Counted from the stretch's first letter, positions 8,582-17,680 are shown. The stretch is 64,000 bases of DNA from Thiohalorhabdus sp. Cl-TMA (GCF_041821045.1 NZ_JBGUAW010000002.1:124001-188000); one strand, 5' to 3'. Notes: a model not told the origin generated them from the sequence alone. Numbers and translations are program-made.

Positions 8582-9286
8582 ATGCCGGAATGGGTGCATA
8601 TCCTCGCCGTCCTCTCGGTGAGCCTGGGCGTTCTGTGCGCCGTCATCGTGGCCATCGACATCATCATGGGCCACCGCCAGAAGATGTGGATCATGGAGCT
8701 GGTGTGGCCGCTCACCGCCCTCTATGCCGGCCCCCTGGGGCTGTGGTCCTACTTCCGCAAGGGACGGCTGACCACCAAGGCCAACGTGGACCGGGCCATG
8801 GAGGAGGGCAGGGGCCACCCGGCCAGCCGGCGCCCCTTTTGGCAGACCACCGGGCTGGGCACCACCCACTGCGGCGCCGGATGCACCCTCGGCGACATCG
8901 TGGCCGAATGGGGGGTGGTGCTGCTGCCCTTCCTGGTCTTTCACCTCTTTGGCTACAAGATCTTCAGCGTCTGGGTCTACGACTATCTCCTGGCCTTTTC
9001 CTTCGGCATCGTCTTCCAGTACTTCACCATCAAGCCCATGCGGGGCCTGTCCCCGGGGCAGGGTATGGTGGCGGCGGTGAAGGCGGACGCCCTGTCCCTG
9101 ACCAGCTGGCAGCTGGGCATGTACGGCTGGATGGCCATCGTCACCTTCGGCATCGTCGGCCACGAGCTGCACAAGACCACCTTTACCTTCTGGTTCATGA
9201 TGCAGATCGCCATGCTGGCGGGCTTCCTCACCAGCTATCCGGTGAACTGGTGGCTGCTGCGGCAGGGCATCAAGGAGAAGATGTAG
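8582..9286 (+). CDS. DUF4396 domain membrane protein
   Basis: Inner-membrane protein of unknown function. About six hydrophobic segments are visible. The DUF4396 hallmarks are the N-terminal ELVWPLTALYAGPLGLWSY and the central GLGTTHCGAGCTLGDIVAEW, whose His and two Cys could bind metal or be redox active. 234 aa; ATG preceded by GAAGGGAGCCCC. It stands alone between the gpmI terminator and a convergent diguanylate cyclase gene that ends 7 bases away. Family assignment is from motif memory; function unknown. Confidence 0.8.
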   Translation: MPEWVHILAVLSVSLGVLCAVIVAIDIIMGHRQKMWIMELVWPLTALYAGPLGLWSYFRKGRLTTKANVDRAMEEGRGHPASRRPFWQTTGLGTTHCGAGCTLGDIVAEWGVVLLPFLVFHLFGYKIFSVWVYDYLLAFSFGIVFQYFTIKPMRGLSPGQGMVAAVKADALSLTSWQLGMYGWMAIVTFGIVGHELHKTTFTFWFMMQIAMLAGFLTSYPVNWWLLRQGIKEKM

Positions 9287-9293
9287 GCGCGAG

Positions 9294-10910
9294 CTAGCCG
9301 CGGTTGCTGGAGGCGGGCGCGGTCTCCGGGTCGGCTCGCTCCAGGCGGTTGCGTCCGCCGTGCTTGGCGGCATAGAGGGCATCGTCGGCCCGCTTCAGGG
9401 GGGCCTTCATGGTGTCCCCCGGCCGGAGCTCGGCGAGTCCCAGGCTGATGGTGATGGCCAGCCCGTCGGCGAAGGTCCCGGCGGCCACCGCGCGGCGCAG
9501 CTCCTCTCCCAAGGTGGCGGCGGCGCCGGCATCGGTCTCCGGCAGCAGGACCATGAACTCCTCGCCGCCCCAGCGGGCCAGCACGTCCGTTTCCCGCAGC
9601 CGCTGCCGGACCAGACCGGCGAGCTCCTGAAGCACCGTGTCGCCGACGTCGTGGCCGTGGGTGTCGTTCACCGCCTTGAAATGGTCAATGTCGAACATGA
9701 CCAGGGTGGCCGGGCTGGCGTAGCGGCTCACCCGCTCCTGCTCCCGCTCCAGTAGCCGGTCGAACTGCAGCCGGTTCACCGTGCCCGTGAGTCGGTCGTA
9801 GGTGGCCTGATGCTTGAGCTCCTCCTGCAGCGCCTTGTGCTCGCCGATGTCGTTGGCAACGCCGACGAAATGCAGGGTTCGCCCGTGCTCGTCGCGCACG
9901 GCGGAAACCGTCAGGTCCACCCATACGCTGTGGCCCTTGCCGCTGACGTATCGCTTTTCCAGACGGTAATCGTTGCCGCCGGAGGCCAGCATGCGCTCCA
10001 CCAGCTCCAGCTCCGCATCGCGGTCGTCCGGGTGCGTCAGGTCCAGGAAATTGCGGCCGAGCAGCTCCTCCCGGGAGCGTCCCACCAGCCGGGCGAAGGC
10101 GTCGTTGGCCAGGATGATATTGCCCTGTTCGTCGCCGAAGCCGATGCCGGTGGCGGAGTTGTCGAAGATGGCGCGGAAGCGCTGCTCGCTCTGGCGCAGG
10201 GTCTCTTCCCGGCGCTTGCGGGTCTCCACCTCGTTTTCCAGGTCGCGGCGCAGGTCCAGGGTGATCATCCAAAAGAAGCCCAGCGTCCAGGTAACCACCC
10301 CGAGCAGGATCGCCACCAGGGCGAATCCGTGGATGGCCGTGGCCTCCATGAGGCCGGCGCCCGCGGGCTGGGTCAGGGTGCCGGCGAAGCGCAGGAGCTG
10401 GACGGCGGCCACGCCCAGGAAGGCGGTGGCGATGAAGATATGCACCCAGCGGCGCTCGGATTTCGGCATGCGCAGCAGGGGCAGGGCCCCGGCCAGGAGG
10501 ATGACGGTGCCGATGCCCGTGGCCAGCAGGGTGCGGATGGTGAGGTCCGGCTGGAGGTGGGTGAAGTAGGCGAAGGCCAAGGCCGTTATCGCCAGCCCGG
10601 CACCCGCCCAGCGCGCCGGGAAGGGGCGCTCCAGCAGGGTGAACAGGCCCTTCACCAGCAGCAGGCCGCCCCCCAGCACCGCGGGGTTGGCCAGGGTGAT
10701 GGACAGGTAGTCCGGGACCACGCCGCGCAGGCCGATCAGGAGGTAGCCGAGGGTGCCGCCGCCATGGCCCAGGGCCCAGAATCCGCTGGCCCGCGCGCCC
10801 GTCCCCTGGAGCCAGAGCCCGCAGTAAACGGCGCTGGTCAGCAGGGTGACCGCGGCCAGCAGGTGGGTCAGGGTGCGGATGTCGGGGGTGAAAGCGGTGA
10901 GGTTGTCCAC
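9294..10910 (-). CDS. Membrane PAS-GGDEF diguanylate cyclase
   Basis: Makes cyclic di-GMP. An N-terminal block of about six or seven membrane helices (residues ~10-225) is followed by a PAS domain (FRAIFDNSATGIGFGDEQG...GRNFLDLTHPDDRD) and a GGDEF domain. The catalytic motif is intact (ARWGGEEF) and is preceded five residues earlier by RETD, a complete RxxD product-inhibition site. GTG 10910 was chosen by alignment with the downstream-oriented paralog at 11010-12602; the frame is open to 10982. The two genes are tandem duplicates sharing the N-terminal GLWLQG...WALGHG signature. Last gene of the ubiE-ubiB transcription direction. Confidence 0.9.
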   Translation of the reverse strand: MDNLTAFTPDIRTLTHLLAAVTLLTSAVYCGLWLQGTGARASGFWALGHGGGTLGYLLIGLRGVVPDYLSITLANPAVLGGGLLLVKGLFTLLERPFPARWAGAGLAITALAFAYFTHLQPDLTIRTLLATGIGTVILLAGALPLLRMPKSERRWVHIFIATAFLGVAAVQLLRFAGTLTQPAGAGLMEATAIHGFALVAILLGVVTWTLGFFWMITLDLRRDLENEVETRKRREETLRQSEQRFRAIFDNSATGIGFGDEQGNIILANDAFARLVGRSREELLGRNFLDLTHPDDRDAELELVERMLASGGNDYRLEKRYVSGKGHSVWVDLTVSAVRDEHGRTLHFVGVANDIGEHKALQEELKHQATYDRLTGTVNRLQFDRLLEREQERVSRYASPATLVMFDIDHFKAVNDTHGHDVGDTVLQELAGLVRQRLRETDVLARWGGEEFMVLLPETDAGAAATLGEELRRAVAAGTFADGLAITISLGLAELRPGDTMKAPLKRADDALYAAKHGGRNRLERADPETAPASSNRG

Positions 10911-11009
10911 TGGCGATGGAGCCCTTTTCCGGAATGGCCGGACTTCCCCTTCTACCCCCGTATTGTATTGGCTTGCGGGCACGCCACAAGGGGAGCCGGC
11001 GCCGGCCCG

Positions 11010-12602
11010 CTATTCGGTGTCGGGGGATGGGACATGGTGCCCCACGATGCGCTCCAGACGGTTGCGTCCGGCGTGCTTGGCGGCGTAGAGGGCGTCGTCG
11101 GCGCGCTTGAGCAGGTCCTTCCGGGTGTCCCCGGGCCGGATGTCGGTAACGCCAAGACTGATGGTGATGGCTACGCCCTCGGCGAAGCGCGTTCCGGCCA
11201 CGGCGCGGCGCAGCTCCTCCCCCACCCGGGCCGCGGCGTCGCCGCCGGTCTCCGGCAGCAGCACCAGGAACTCCTCGCCGCCCCAGCGGGCCAGCGCGTC
11301 CGCGTCGCGCAGTCGGCCGCGCACCAGAGCGGCCACCTCCCGCAGGGCCGCGTCGCCGGTGCCGTGGCCGTGGGTGTCGTTAACGGCCTTGAAGTGGTCC
11401 AGGTCGAACATCACCAGCGCCGCCTCGCTGCCGTAGCGGTCCACCCGCCCCACCTCCTGCTCCAGCAAGGTCTCGAAGTGCAAGCGGTTCACAGCCCCGG
11501 TCAGGGCGTCGTAGGTGGCCCGGTATTCGAGCTCGGCCTCGGCGGCCTTCCTGGCGCGGATGTCGGTGGCCACGGCGATATGGCGGATGCCGGGGCCCAC
11601 CGGCTCCTTGAGCTGGGAAAGAGTGAGGTCCACCCACACGGGACGGCCCGAGGCATCCAGGTAGCGCTTCTCCAGGCGGGCGAAGCGGTGTCCGGCGGCC
11701 AGCTCCCGCTGCACGACCGCCTGGGAATCGCCCAGATCCTCCGGGTGGGTGAATTCCTCGTAGTGCATGCCCTGGAGCTCGGTCGGGGAGCGGCCGAGGA
11801 GCCGGGCGAAGGCCTCGTTGGCCAGGATCACGCGGCCCTCCGCGTCGCCGAGGGCGATGGCGTTGGCAGTATTCTCGAATACCGACCGGAACAGCCGCTC
11901 GCTCTCGCGGCGGGATTCCACCTCCCGCTCCAGGGTGCGGCGCAGGTCCAGGGTGATGAGCCACAGAAAGCTCAGGGTCCATGTGGCCACCGCAGTGAGC
12001 AGCATGGTCTTGGAGAGGCCGTAGGCCATGGGCTCGCCGAACGGGCCGGCGGTGGGCGGCGATTCCAGGGTCAGGGCCGCTCGGATCAGCTGTCCGAAGG
12101 CGGCGAACAGGAAGGACGCGCCCAGGAACAGGTGGGCCCAGGTGCGCCGCTCTCCAGTGAGGTTCAGCTGCGCCGCGGCGCAGGCGGTGAGCAGGGCGCC
12201 GGCGCAGACCGAAAGGAGCATGATGCGGGCCGGGAGGCTGGGCAGCGCGTAGGTGTAGACGAGGAACAGCACCGCTATCGCCGCCACCCCGGCGAGGGCG
12301 CCGCCGTTGGAAAAGGGCCGGCCGACGCGCAGATACAGGGCCTTTAGGATCAGCACGCCCCCGGCGAGCGCCAGGGTGTTGCCGAGGACCGTGGACAACA
12401 GGTCGGGGATGGCGCCGCGTCCCAGGGACAGCAGGTAGCCCAGCGCCGCCACGCCGTGGCCCAGGGCCCAGGGACCCGTGGCCGGACGCCCCACGCCCTG
12501 CAGCCAGAGACCGCCGAAGACCACCGCGATGAGTCCCCCCAGCACTGCCAGCAGGAAGAACAGCGTCTGGGGGTCCAGATGGAAAAGCACGATGTCGGGC
12601 AA
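11010..12602 (-). CDS. Membrane PAS-GGDEF diguanylate cyclase (paralog)
   Basis: Paralog of the neighbouring 9294-10910 gene with the same order: multi-helix membrane sensor, PAS (FRSVFENTANAIALGDAEG...GMHYEEFTHPEDLG) and GGDEF with intact ARWGGEEF and an RDAD inhibitory site. 530 aa. A TTG start (12602) with GAGGGAAGGGAG upstream is used; no ATG is suitably placed. It lies 43 bp after ubiB and 99 bp before its paralog. The unknown signal is probably sensed by the membrane block, which is the most divergent part between the copies. Confidence 0.9.
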   Translation of the reverse strand: MPDIVLFHLDPQTLFFLLAVLGGLIAVVFGGLWLQGVGRPATGPWALGHGVAALGYLLSLGRGAIPDLLSTVLGNTLALAGGVLILKALYLRVGRPFSNGGALAGVAAIAVLFLVYTYALPSLPARIMLLSVCAGALLTACAAAQLNLTGERRTWAHLFLGASFLFAAFGQLIRAALTLESPPTAGPFGEPMAYGLSKTMLLTAVATWTLSFLWLITLDLRRTLEREVESRRESERLFRSVFENTANAIALGDAEGRVILANEAFARLLGRSPTELQGMHYEEFTHPEDLGDSQAVVQRELAAGHRFARLEKRYLDASGRPVWVDLTLSQLKEPVGPGIRHIAVATDIRARKAAEAELEYRATYDALTGAVNRLHFETLLEQEVGRVDRYGSEAALVMFDLDHFKAVNDTHGHGTGDAALREVAALVRGRLRDADALARWGGEEFLVLLPETGGDAAARVGEELRRAVAGTRFAEGVAITISLGVTDIRPGDTRKDLLKRADDALYAAKHAGRNRLERIVGHHVPSPDTE

Positions 12603-12645
12603 GCTCCCTTCCCTCGTCGGGTTTGCGCGGTTCCCCGCGGGCGGC

Positions 12646-14343
12646 TCAGCGGCGGCCGATCAGGCCCCACAGGATGGACGATCCCCCGAGGACGGCAAGC
12701 CCCGAGGGTAGCCACCAGGCGGGGAGGTCCAGGCGGGCGCCGAGATCGGGGATCAGGGCGGACAGCCCCGCCGCCAACAGCAGGAAGCCCCCGGCTCCCG
12801 TGTAGGCCAGCCGGCGGATACCGGCGCGCACCTCCCGGTGGAGGACGTCGAGCTGGGGGCCCCGGAGGTTCAGGGTCAGGTCGTCGTTGACGGCCCGCTC
12901 CAGGAAGGCGGAGGTGACGCGCGGCAGGCTCGGCAGCAGGCGGCCCCACTCCGGCGCCTCGCGGTTGAGCTCCCGCCACATGCGGGTGGGGCCCTTCTCC
13001 TCCTCCATCCAGTCCCGCAGCAGCGGCTGCACCGCCAGCCAGATGTTCATCTCCGGATTGAAGTCGCGGGCGATGCCCTCCACGTTCACCATGGTCTTTT
13101 GCAGCAGCACCAGCTGCGGCTGGGTGGGCATGTGGAAGCGCCGGGTGGTCTGGAACAGGCGCATTAGCAGGTTGGCCATGGAGATGTCCTGCAGCGGCCG
13201 GTCCAGCACCGGCTCGGCGATGGCGCGCAGGGCGTCCTCGAAGGCCACCATGTCGGTGTCGGGCGGAACAAACTCCGCCTCCAGGTGGACCTCCGCGGCC
13301 CGTGCGTAGTCGCGGTGCAGGAACGCCAGGAGCATGTCGGCCAGGTAGTGGCGCTGGTCGGCGGCGAGGATGCCCATGATGCCGAAGTCCACCACCCGGA
13401 GCTGGTTGCCGGGCCCCACGAACACGTTGCCCGGGTGCATGTCGGCGTGGAAGTAGCCGTCCCGGAACACCTGCTGGAAGAACACCTCCGCGGCGTTGCG
13501 CGACACCTCCACCACGTCCACCCCCGCCTCGGCCAGCTTGTCCGGCTCGTCGATGGGGATGCCCTCCACCCACTCCATGGTCAGCACGTCGCGGGTGGTG
13601 TGGCTCCAGTGGATGCGCGGCACGCGCAGCACCGGGTTGTTGCGGAAATTGCGGCGCAGTTGGCTGGCGTGCGCCCCTTCCTTCTCCAGGTCCAGCTCGT
13701 CGTGGATGGTCTTGGCGAACTCGGAGACCACGGCCACGAAGCGCAGCCGCCGCGCCTCGGCGATATAGCGCTCCGCCTGGGCGGCGAAGGCGAACATTAC
13801 CGCCAGGTCCGTCTCGATGAGGCGCTCGATGCCGGGGCGGCGCACCTTCACCGCCGCCGGCTCGCCGTCCGGCAGCACCGCCCGGTGCACCTGGGCGATG
13901 GAGGCGGAGGCCACCGGCTCGCGGTGGAGCTCGGCGAAGCTCTCCGCCAGCGGGGCGCCCAGGGAGCGCTCCACGATGGCGGCGGCCTCCGCCCCGGGGA
14001 AGGGCGGCACGGCATCCTGCAGCGCGGAGAGCTCGTCGATGATGTCGCCGGGCAGCAGATCGCGACGGGTGGACAGGATCTGGCCCAGCTTGATGAAGGG
14101 CGGGCCCAGGTCCTCCATGGCCAGGCGCAGCCGGGCGCCACGGCTGTGGGCGCGGACCATGCGGTTGCGGAAGGGCACCAGGCGGCTGACCCAGGCGTAG
14201 GGCCGGAAGAAGGGAATGGCGCCGATCAGCTCGTCGAGGCCGTACTTGGCGAAGGTGCGCGCGATGCGCAGCATGCGCAGCACGTGCCGCGGGCCCAGGC
14301 GCCGGTAGGCGGCCGGGCGGCTTGCGGGCGGCGGAGCGGCCAT
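12646..14343 (-). CDS. ubiB: Ubiquinone biosynthesis ATPase/kinase-like UbiB
   Basis: Membrane-associated atypical kinase/ATPase (ABC1/ADCK/UbiB family) needed for ubiquinone biosynthesis. The family KxGQ motif is in PPFIKLGQILSTRRDLLP, the Ala-rich nucleotide loop is in ASASIAQVHRA, with VKVRRPGIE, the catalytic region HADMHPGN and the DFGIMG metal site. Two membrane helices close the C-terminus (~505-560). 565 aa. ATG 14343 lies 18 bp after ubiE, so the two form an operon. Confidence 0.94.
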   Translation of the reverse strand: MAAPPPASRPAAYRRLGPRHVLRMLRIARTFAKYGLDELIGAIPFFRPYAWVSRLVPFRNRMVRAHSRGARLRLAMEDLGPPFIKLGQILSTRRDLLPGDIIDELSALQDAVPPFPGAEAAAIVERSLGAPLAESFAELHREPVASASIAQVHRAVLPDGEPAAVKVRRPGIERLIETDLAVMFAFAAQAERYIAEARRLRFVAVVSEFAKTIHDELDLEKEGAHASQLRRNFRNNPVLRVPRIHWSHTTRDVLTMEWVEGIPIDEPDKLAEAGVDVVEVSRNAAEVFFQQVFRDGYFHADMHPGNVFVGPGNQLRVVDFGIMGILAADQRHYLADMLLAFLHRDYARAAEVHLEAEFVPPDTDMVAFEDALRAIAEPVLDRPLQDISMANLLMRLFQTTRRFHMPTQPQLVLLQKTMVNVEGIARDFNPEMNIWLAVQPLLRDWMEEEKGPTRMWRELNREAPEWGRLLPSLPRVTSAFLERAVNDDLTLNLRGPQLDVLHREVRAGIRRLAYTGAGGFLLLAAGLSALIPDLGARLDLPAWWLPSGLAVLGGSSILWGLIGRR

Positions 14344-14361
14344 GAGCTCCCCCGGGGCCCG

Positions 14362-15153
14362 CTAGGACTTGAAGCCGGTATGCAGGGCTACCACGCCCCC
14401 GGTGAGGTTGGTATACCCGGTGCGGATGAAGCCGGCGTCGTCGAACATCTCGCGCAGGGTCTCCTGGTCCGGGTGCTGCCGGATGGACTCCACCAGATAC
14501 TGGTAGCTGTCCGAATCGCCGGTCACCATCTTGCCCATGCGCGGGATCATCTGGAAGGAGTAGGCGTCGTAGAAGGGCTTGAGCGGCGCCACCGGGTGCG
14601 AGAACTCCAGCACCAGGAGCTGGCCGCCCGGCTTCAGCACCCGCAGGAGCTCCTGCAGCGCCTTGCCCTTGCGGGTCATGTTGCGCAGGCCGAAGGCCAC
14701 CGTGACGATGTTGAAGGCGTCCGAGGGCAGCGGCAGCCGCTCGCTGTCCGCGGTGAGCCAGTCCAGATTGCCCACAAGCCCCTCGTCGGCCAGCCGCCGC
14801 CGGCCCACGTGCAGCATCTCGTAGTTGATGTCCGAGACCAGGACCCGGCCGCGCGGCCCCACCCGGGGGCTGAACAGCCGCGCCAGGTCGCCCGTGCCGC
14901 CGGCGGCGTCCAGGATCCGATCGCCCGGCTTGGGCTCGGCGCGCATGACCGTGTAGCGCTTCCACCAGCGGTGCAGGCCGCCCGACATGAGGTCGTTCAT
15001 CAGGTCGTACCTGCCGGCCACCGAGTCGAACACGCCCTTGACCCGCCGGGCCTTCTCGCCGAGCGGCACCTCCTGGAACCCGAAGTGGGTGGTGCTGCCG
15101 GGGGGGCCTTGTTCCGTGCGGTCGGGGGTGTCGTCGCTGCGATCGGCGCTCAT
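14362..15153 (-). CDS. ubiE: Ubiquinone/menaquinone C-methyltransferase UbiE
   Basis: SAM-dependent C-methyltransferase acting in ubiquinone (and, where present, menaquinone) synthesis. Signatures: [19 protein letters not shown] (UbiE signature 1), the SAM loop [32 protein letters not shown] and [17 protein letters not shown] (signature 2). ATG 15153 gives 263 aa, close to the usual 251; the frame is open further upstream to 15270 but that part has no family resemblance. First gene of ubiE-ubiB, divergent from nrdJ. Confidence 0.94.
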   Translation of the reverse strand: MSADRSDDTPDRTEQGPPGSTTHFGFQEVPLGEKARRVKGVFDSVAGRYDLMNDLMSGGLHRWWKRYTVMRAEPKPGDRILDAAGGTGDLARLFSPRVGPRGRVLVSDINYEMLHVGRRRLADEGLVGNLDWLTADSERLPLPSDAFNIVTVAFGLRNMTRKGKALQELLRVLKPGGQLLVLEFSHPVAPLKPFYDAYSFQMIPRMGKMVTGDSDSYQYLVESIRQHPDQETLREMFDDAGFIRTGYTNLTGGVVALHTGFKS

Positions 15154-15260
15154 GGCGGCTCGGTCCTCTGGCTCCGGAGTCAGTCCGTCCGTCCGGGGGA
15201 GGACGGAGGATAAGAGGAGCAGCCTACTGCAAGACCGCCAGCCCTTCAATTCGGATGTAG

Positions 15261-15283
15261 GTGTAAGCACTTACACTGTGCTT
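15261..15283. promoter_or_regulatory. Overlapping inverted repeats between ubiE and nrdJ
   Basis: GTGTAAG-CA-CTTACAC (15261-15276) and the overlapping AAGCAC-N7-GTGCTT (15265-15283). They lie 108 bases upstream of ubiE and 200 upstream of nrdJ. An operator for an unidentified regulator is the simplest reading. Confidence 0.4.
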
Positions 15284-15345
15284 CTGTTGGGCCGGATTTC
15301 CCGGCACGGCGGGTCTTTGACGGCCATCAAATCCACCCTTGCAGC

Positions 15346-15393
15346 GGGCCATATATTCGGTTAGCTTGAATCGGGAGACACAAGATATTGTGT
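15346..15393 (+). promoter_or_regulatory. Pair of NrdR-type boxes upstream of nrdJ
   Basis: ACACAAGATATTGTGT at 15378-15393 matches the NrdR consensus (acaCwAtATaTwGtgt) at 15 of 16 positions. A weaker copy (10 of 16, core CCATATATTC) sits at 15346-15361. The two are separated by 16 bases, centre to centre 32, the usual three-turn spacing of NrdR box pairs. NrdR is the ATP/dATP-sensing repressor of ribonucleotide reductase genes. Confidence 0.78.
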
Positions 15394-15420
15394 TTTTCCA
15401 CAGATTCCACATTTTCCACA
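15394..15420 (+). promoter_or_regulatory. Three abutting DnaA-box-like 9-mers
   Basis: TTTTCCACA, GATTCCACA, TTTTCCACA follow each other with no gap, directly after the NrdR box. The outer two fit the relaxed DnaA-box consensus TTWTNCACA exactly; the middle one differs at the first three positions. DnaA control of RNR genes is known in E. coli (nrdAB), which makes this placement meaningful. Confidence 0.6.
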
Positions 15421-15421
15421 G

Positions 15422-15451
15422 CGTCGCCGCCATGGCCGTGCGGCGGCGACG
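15422..15451 (+). promoter_or_regulatory. GC-rich hairpin in the nrdJ leader
   Basis: Perfect 10-bp inverted repeat (15422-15431 with 15442-15451) around a 10-base loop, about 35 bases before the nrdJ start. No T-run follows. No cobalamin riboswitch core was recognised in this leader. Confidence 0.45.
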
Positions 15452-15486
15452 TTGTGGTTGCCATACCGTCAGCCCGGAGGAAACCC

Positions 15487-17631
15487 ATGACCGCCAAAGT
15501 CCAGCCGCTCAACGAGTCCGCCGCGCCGGTCCAGGTGGCGTTCCAGTCCGCTTCGCTCGACATCTGGGACAAGAAGTACCGCCTCAAGGACCTGCGCGGC
15601 GAGCCCGTGGACGCGGATGTGGACGGCACCTACCAGCGGGTGGCGCGGGCCCTGGCGGACGTGGAGGAGGCCGACAAGCGTGATCACTGGTACGAGCGCT
15701 TCCTGTGGGCGCTGCGCCAGGGCGCCATCCCCGCCGGACGCATCGTCTCCAACGCCGGCGGCCAGGACTACAAGCCCGCCACCTCCACCATCAACTGCAC
15801 CGTATCCGGCACCGTGGACGACTCCATGGACGGCATCCTCCAGAAGGTGCACGAGGCGGGCCTGACCCTGAAGGCGGGCTGCGGCATCGGCTACGACTTC
15901 TCCACCCTGCGGCCCAAGGGCGCCTTCGTGGCGGGTGCCGGCGCCATCACCTCCGGGCCGCTGTCCTTCATGGACATCTTCGACCGCATGTGCTTCACCA
16001 TCTCCTCCGCCGGCGGTCGGCGCGGCGCGCAGATGGCTACCTTCGACGTGGGCCATCCCGACGTGCAGGACTTCATCCGCGCCAAGCGCGAGGATGGCCG
16101 CCTGCGCCAGTTCAACATGTCGCTGCTGGTGACCCACGACTTTATGGAGGCGGTGAAGAACGATGGCTGGTGGCCGCTGGTGTTCCCCATCTCCGAGAAG
16201 CAGGCGGAGGTGGAGGACATCGACCTCCAGGACCCCGAGCAGGTGGTATGGCGCGACTGGCCAGGCAAGGCGGGCTACATCACCGGCGAGGACGGCCGCG
16301 TGGCCTGCAAGGTGTTCCGCACCATCAAGGCGCGCCACCTGTGGAACGCCATCATGTCCTCCACCTACGACTACGCTGAGCCCGGCTTCATCCTCATCGA
16401 CCAGTACAACGACATGAACAACAACTGGTACGTGGAGAACATCCGGGCGACCAATCCTTGCGGCGAGCAGGGTCTGCCCCCCTACGGCGCCTGCCTGCTC
16501 GGCTCCGTGAACCTCACCCAGTTCGTGCGCAACCCCTTCACCGAGGATGCCTACTTCGACTGGGCGCAGTACCGCGAGGTGGTGTCCGTGTTCACCCGCA
16601 TGCTCGACAACGTGGTGGAGATCTCCGGCCTGCCGCTGGAGGAGCAGCAGCGCGAGATCGAGCGCAAGCGCCGCCACGGCATGGGCTTCCTGGGGCTCGG
16701 CTCCACCCTCGCCATGCTGCGCATGAAATACGGCGAGCCGCCGTCGGTGGAATTCACCGAGCGGGTCTCCCGCGAGCTGGCCGAGGCCGGCTGGCGCACC
16801 GCCGCCGAGCTGGCCCAGGAGAAGGGCCCGGCGCCCATCATGGAAGAGCTGTTCACCGTAGACGAGGAGATGCTGCGCCTGCGCCCGGAGATGGCCAAGG
16901 ATGGCTATGGCGTGGGCGACACCGTGCCGGGCAAGGTGCTCATGGCCCGCTACAGCCGCTACATGCAGCAGTTCCCCCGGGAGATCACCGACCCCATCGC
17001 CGAGCACGGGGCGCGCTTCACCCACCACAGCTCCATCGCCCCCACCGGCACCATCTCGCTGTCCCTGGCCAACAACGCCAGCAACGGCATCGAGCCGTCC
17101 TTCGCCCACAAGTATTTCCGCAACGTGATCCGCGAGGGGCGCAAGTCCAAGGAGAAGGTGGAGGTGGACTCCTACGAGCTGCTCGCCTACAAGCAGTTCA
17201 TCGACCCCGACGCCGACCCCGAGGCCGAGGACCCGGCGCACCAGCTCCCCGAGTACTTCGCGGACACCAACAACATCGCCCCCTGGCAGCACGTGGAGAT
17301 CCAGGCCGCCGCCCAGAAGTGGATCGACTCCTCCATCTCCAAGACCATCAACGTGCCCCAGGACTTCGACTTCGACGAGTTCAAGGACATCTACCTCTAC
17401 GCCTACGACAAGGGGCTCAAGGGCTGCACCACCTTCCGCTTCAACCCCGAGGCCTTCCAGGGCGTGCTCGTGCAGGACAAGGACCTCAAGAACACCACCT
17501 ACCGCTTCGAGCTGGACGACGGCTCCACGGTGGAGGTGACGGGCGACCAGGAGATCGAGTACGACGGCGAGGTGCACAACGCGGCGAATTTATACGATGC
17601 CCTCAAGGAGGGGTACTACGGTCGCTTCTGA
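15487..17631 (+). CDS. nrdJ: Adenosylcobalamin-dependent ribonucleotide reductase, catalytic part (NrdJa)
   Basis: Class II ribonucleotide reductase that makes deoxyribonucleotides with a B12 radical, independent of oxygen. The redox Cys is in TSTINCTVSG (C104), the active-site cluster in TNPCGEQGLPPYGAC (N323, C325, E327), and the C-terminal barrel part in APTGTISLSLANNASNGIEPS. 714 aa; ATG with AGGAAACCC upstream. The protein stops after the barrel and a short tail (YDALKEGYYGRF) and lacks the C-terminal Cys-rich domain. That is encoded separately at 19416-20072, the nrdJa/nrdJb split known from Pseudomonas. Preceded by NrdR and DnaA-like sites. Confidence 0.93.
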   Translation: MTAKVQPLNESAAPVQVAFQSASLDIWDKKYRLKDLRGEPVDADVDGTYQRVARALADVEEADKRDHWYERFLWALRQGAIPAGRIVSNAGGQDYKPATSTINCTVSGTVDDSMDGILQKVHEAGLTLKAGCGIGYDFSTLRPKGAFVAGAGAITSGPLSFMDIFDRMCFTISSAGGRRGAQMATFDVGHPDVQDFIRAKREDGRLRQFNMSLLVTHDFMEAVKNDGWWPLVFPISEKQAEVEDIDLQDPEQVVWRDWPGKAGYITGEDGRVACKVFRTIKARHLWNAIMSSTYDYAEPGFILIDQYNDMNNNWYVENIRATNPCGEQGLPPYGACLLGSVNLTQFVRNPFTEDAYFDWAQYREVVSVFTRMLDNVVEISGLPLEEQQREIERKRRHGMGFLGLGSTLAMLRMKYGEPPSVEFTERVSRELAEAGWRTAAELAQEKGPAPIMEELFTVDEEMLRLRPEMAKDGYGVGDTVPGKVLMARYSRYMQQFPREITDPIAEHGARFTHHSSIAPTGTISLSLANNASNGIEPSFAHKYFRNVIREGRKSKEKVEVDSYELLAYKQFIDPDADPEAEDPAHQLPEYFADTNNIAPWQHVEIQAAAQKWIDSSISKTINVPQDFDFDEFKDIYLYAYDKGLKGCTTFRFNPEAFQGVLVQDKDLKNTTYRFELDDGSTVEVTGDQEIEYDGEVHNAANLYDALKEGYYGRF

Positions 17632-17636
17632 ACTTT

Positions 17637-17671
17637 AAGGGGAAGGCTTTCCTTCCTCTTAACAACCTTTT
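17637..17671 (+). terminator. Weak terminator after nrdJa
   Basis: 10-bp stem with one G-U pair (17637-17646 with 17651-17660), a 4-base loop, then TTTT 7 bases later. It would partly uncouple nrdJb from the nrdJa promoter. Confidence 0.45.
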
Positions 17672-17680
17672 GACGAGGCA

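Noticed and set aside
12350-14965. Minus-strand frame spanning ubiE, ubiB and a diguanylate cyclase
   Set aside because: Proline/arginine/glycine-rich shadow frame; the true genes lie in other frames with clear motifs.
15271-15486. Cobalamin riboswitch upstream of the B12-dependent nrdJ
   Set aside because: Looked for a B12-box-like core and pseudoknot arms and saw none; the leader is explained better by NrdR/DnaA-like sites and a simple hairpin.
15469-17577. Long minus-strand frame (about 700 codons) opposite nrdJa
   Set aside because: Low-complexity His/Val/Leu/Gly reading without motifs; it mirrors the real reductase gene.
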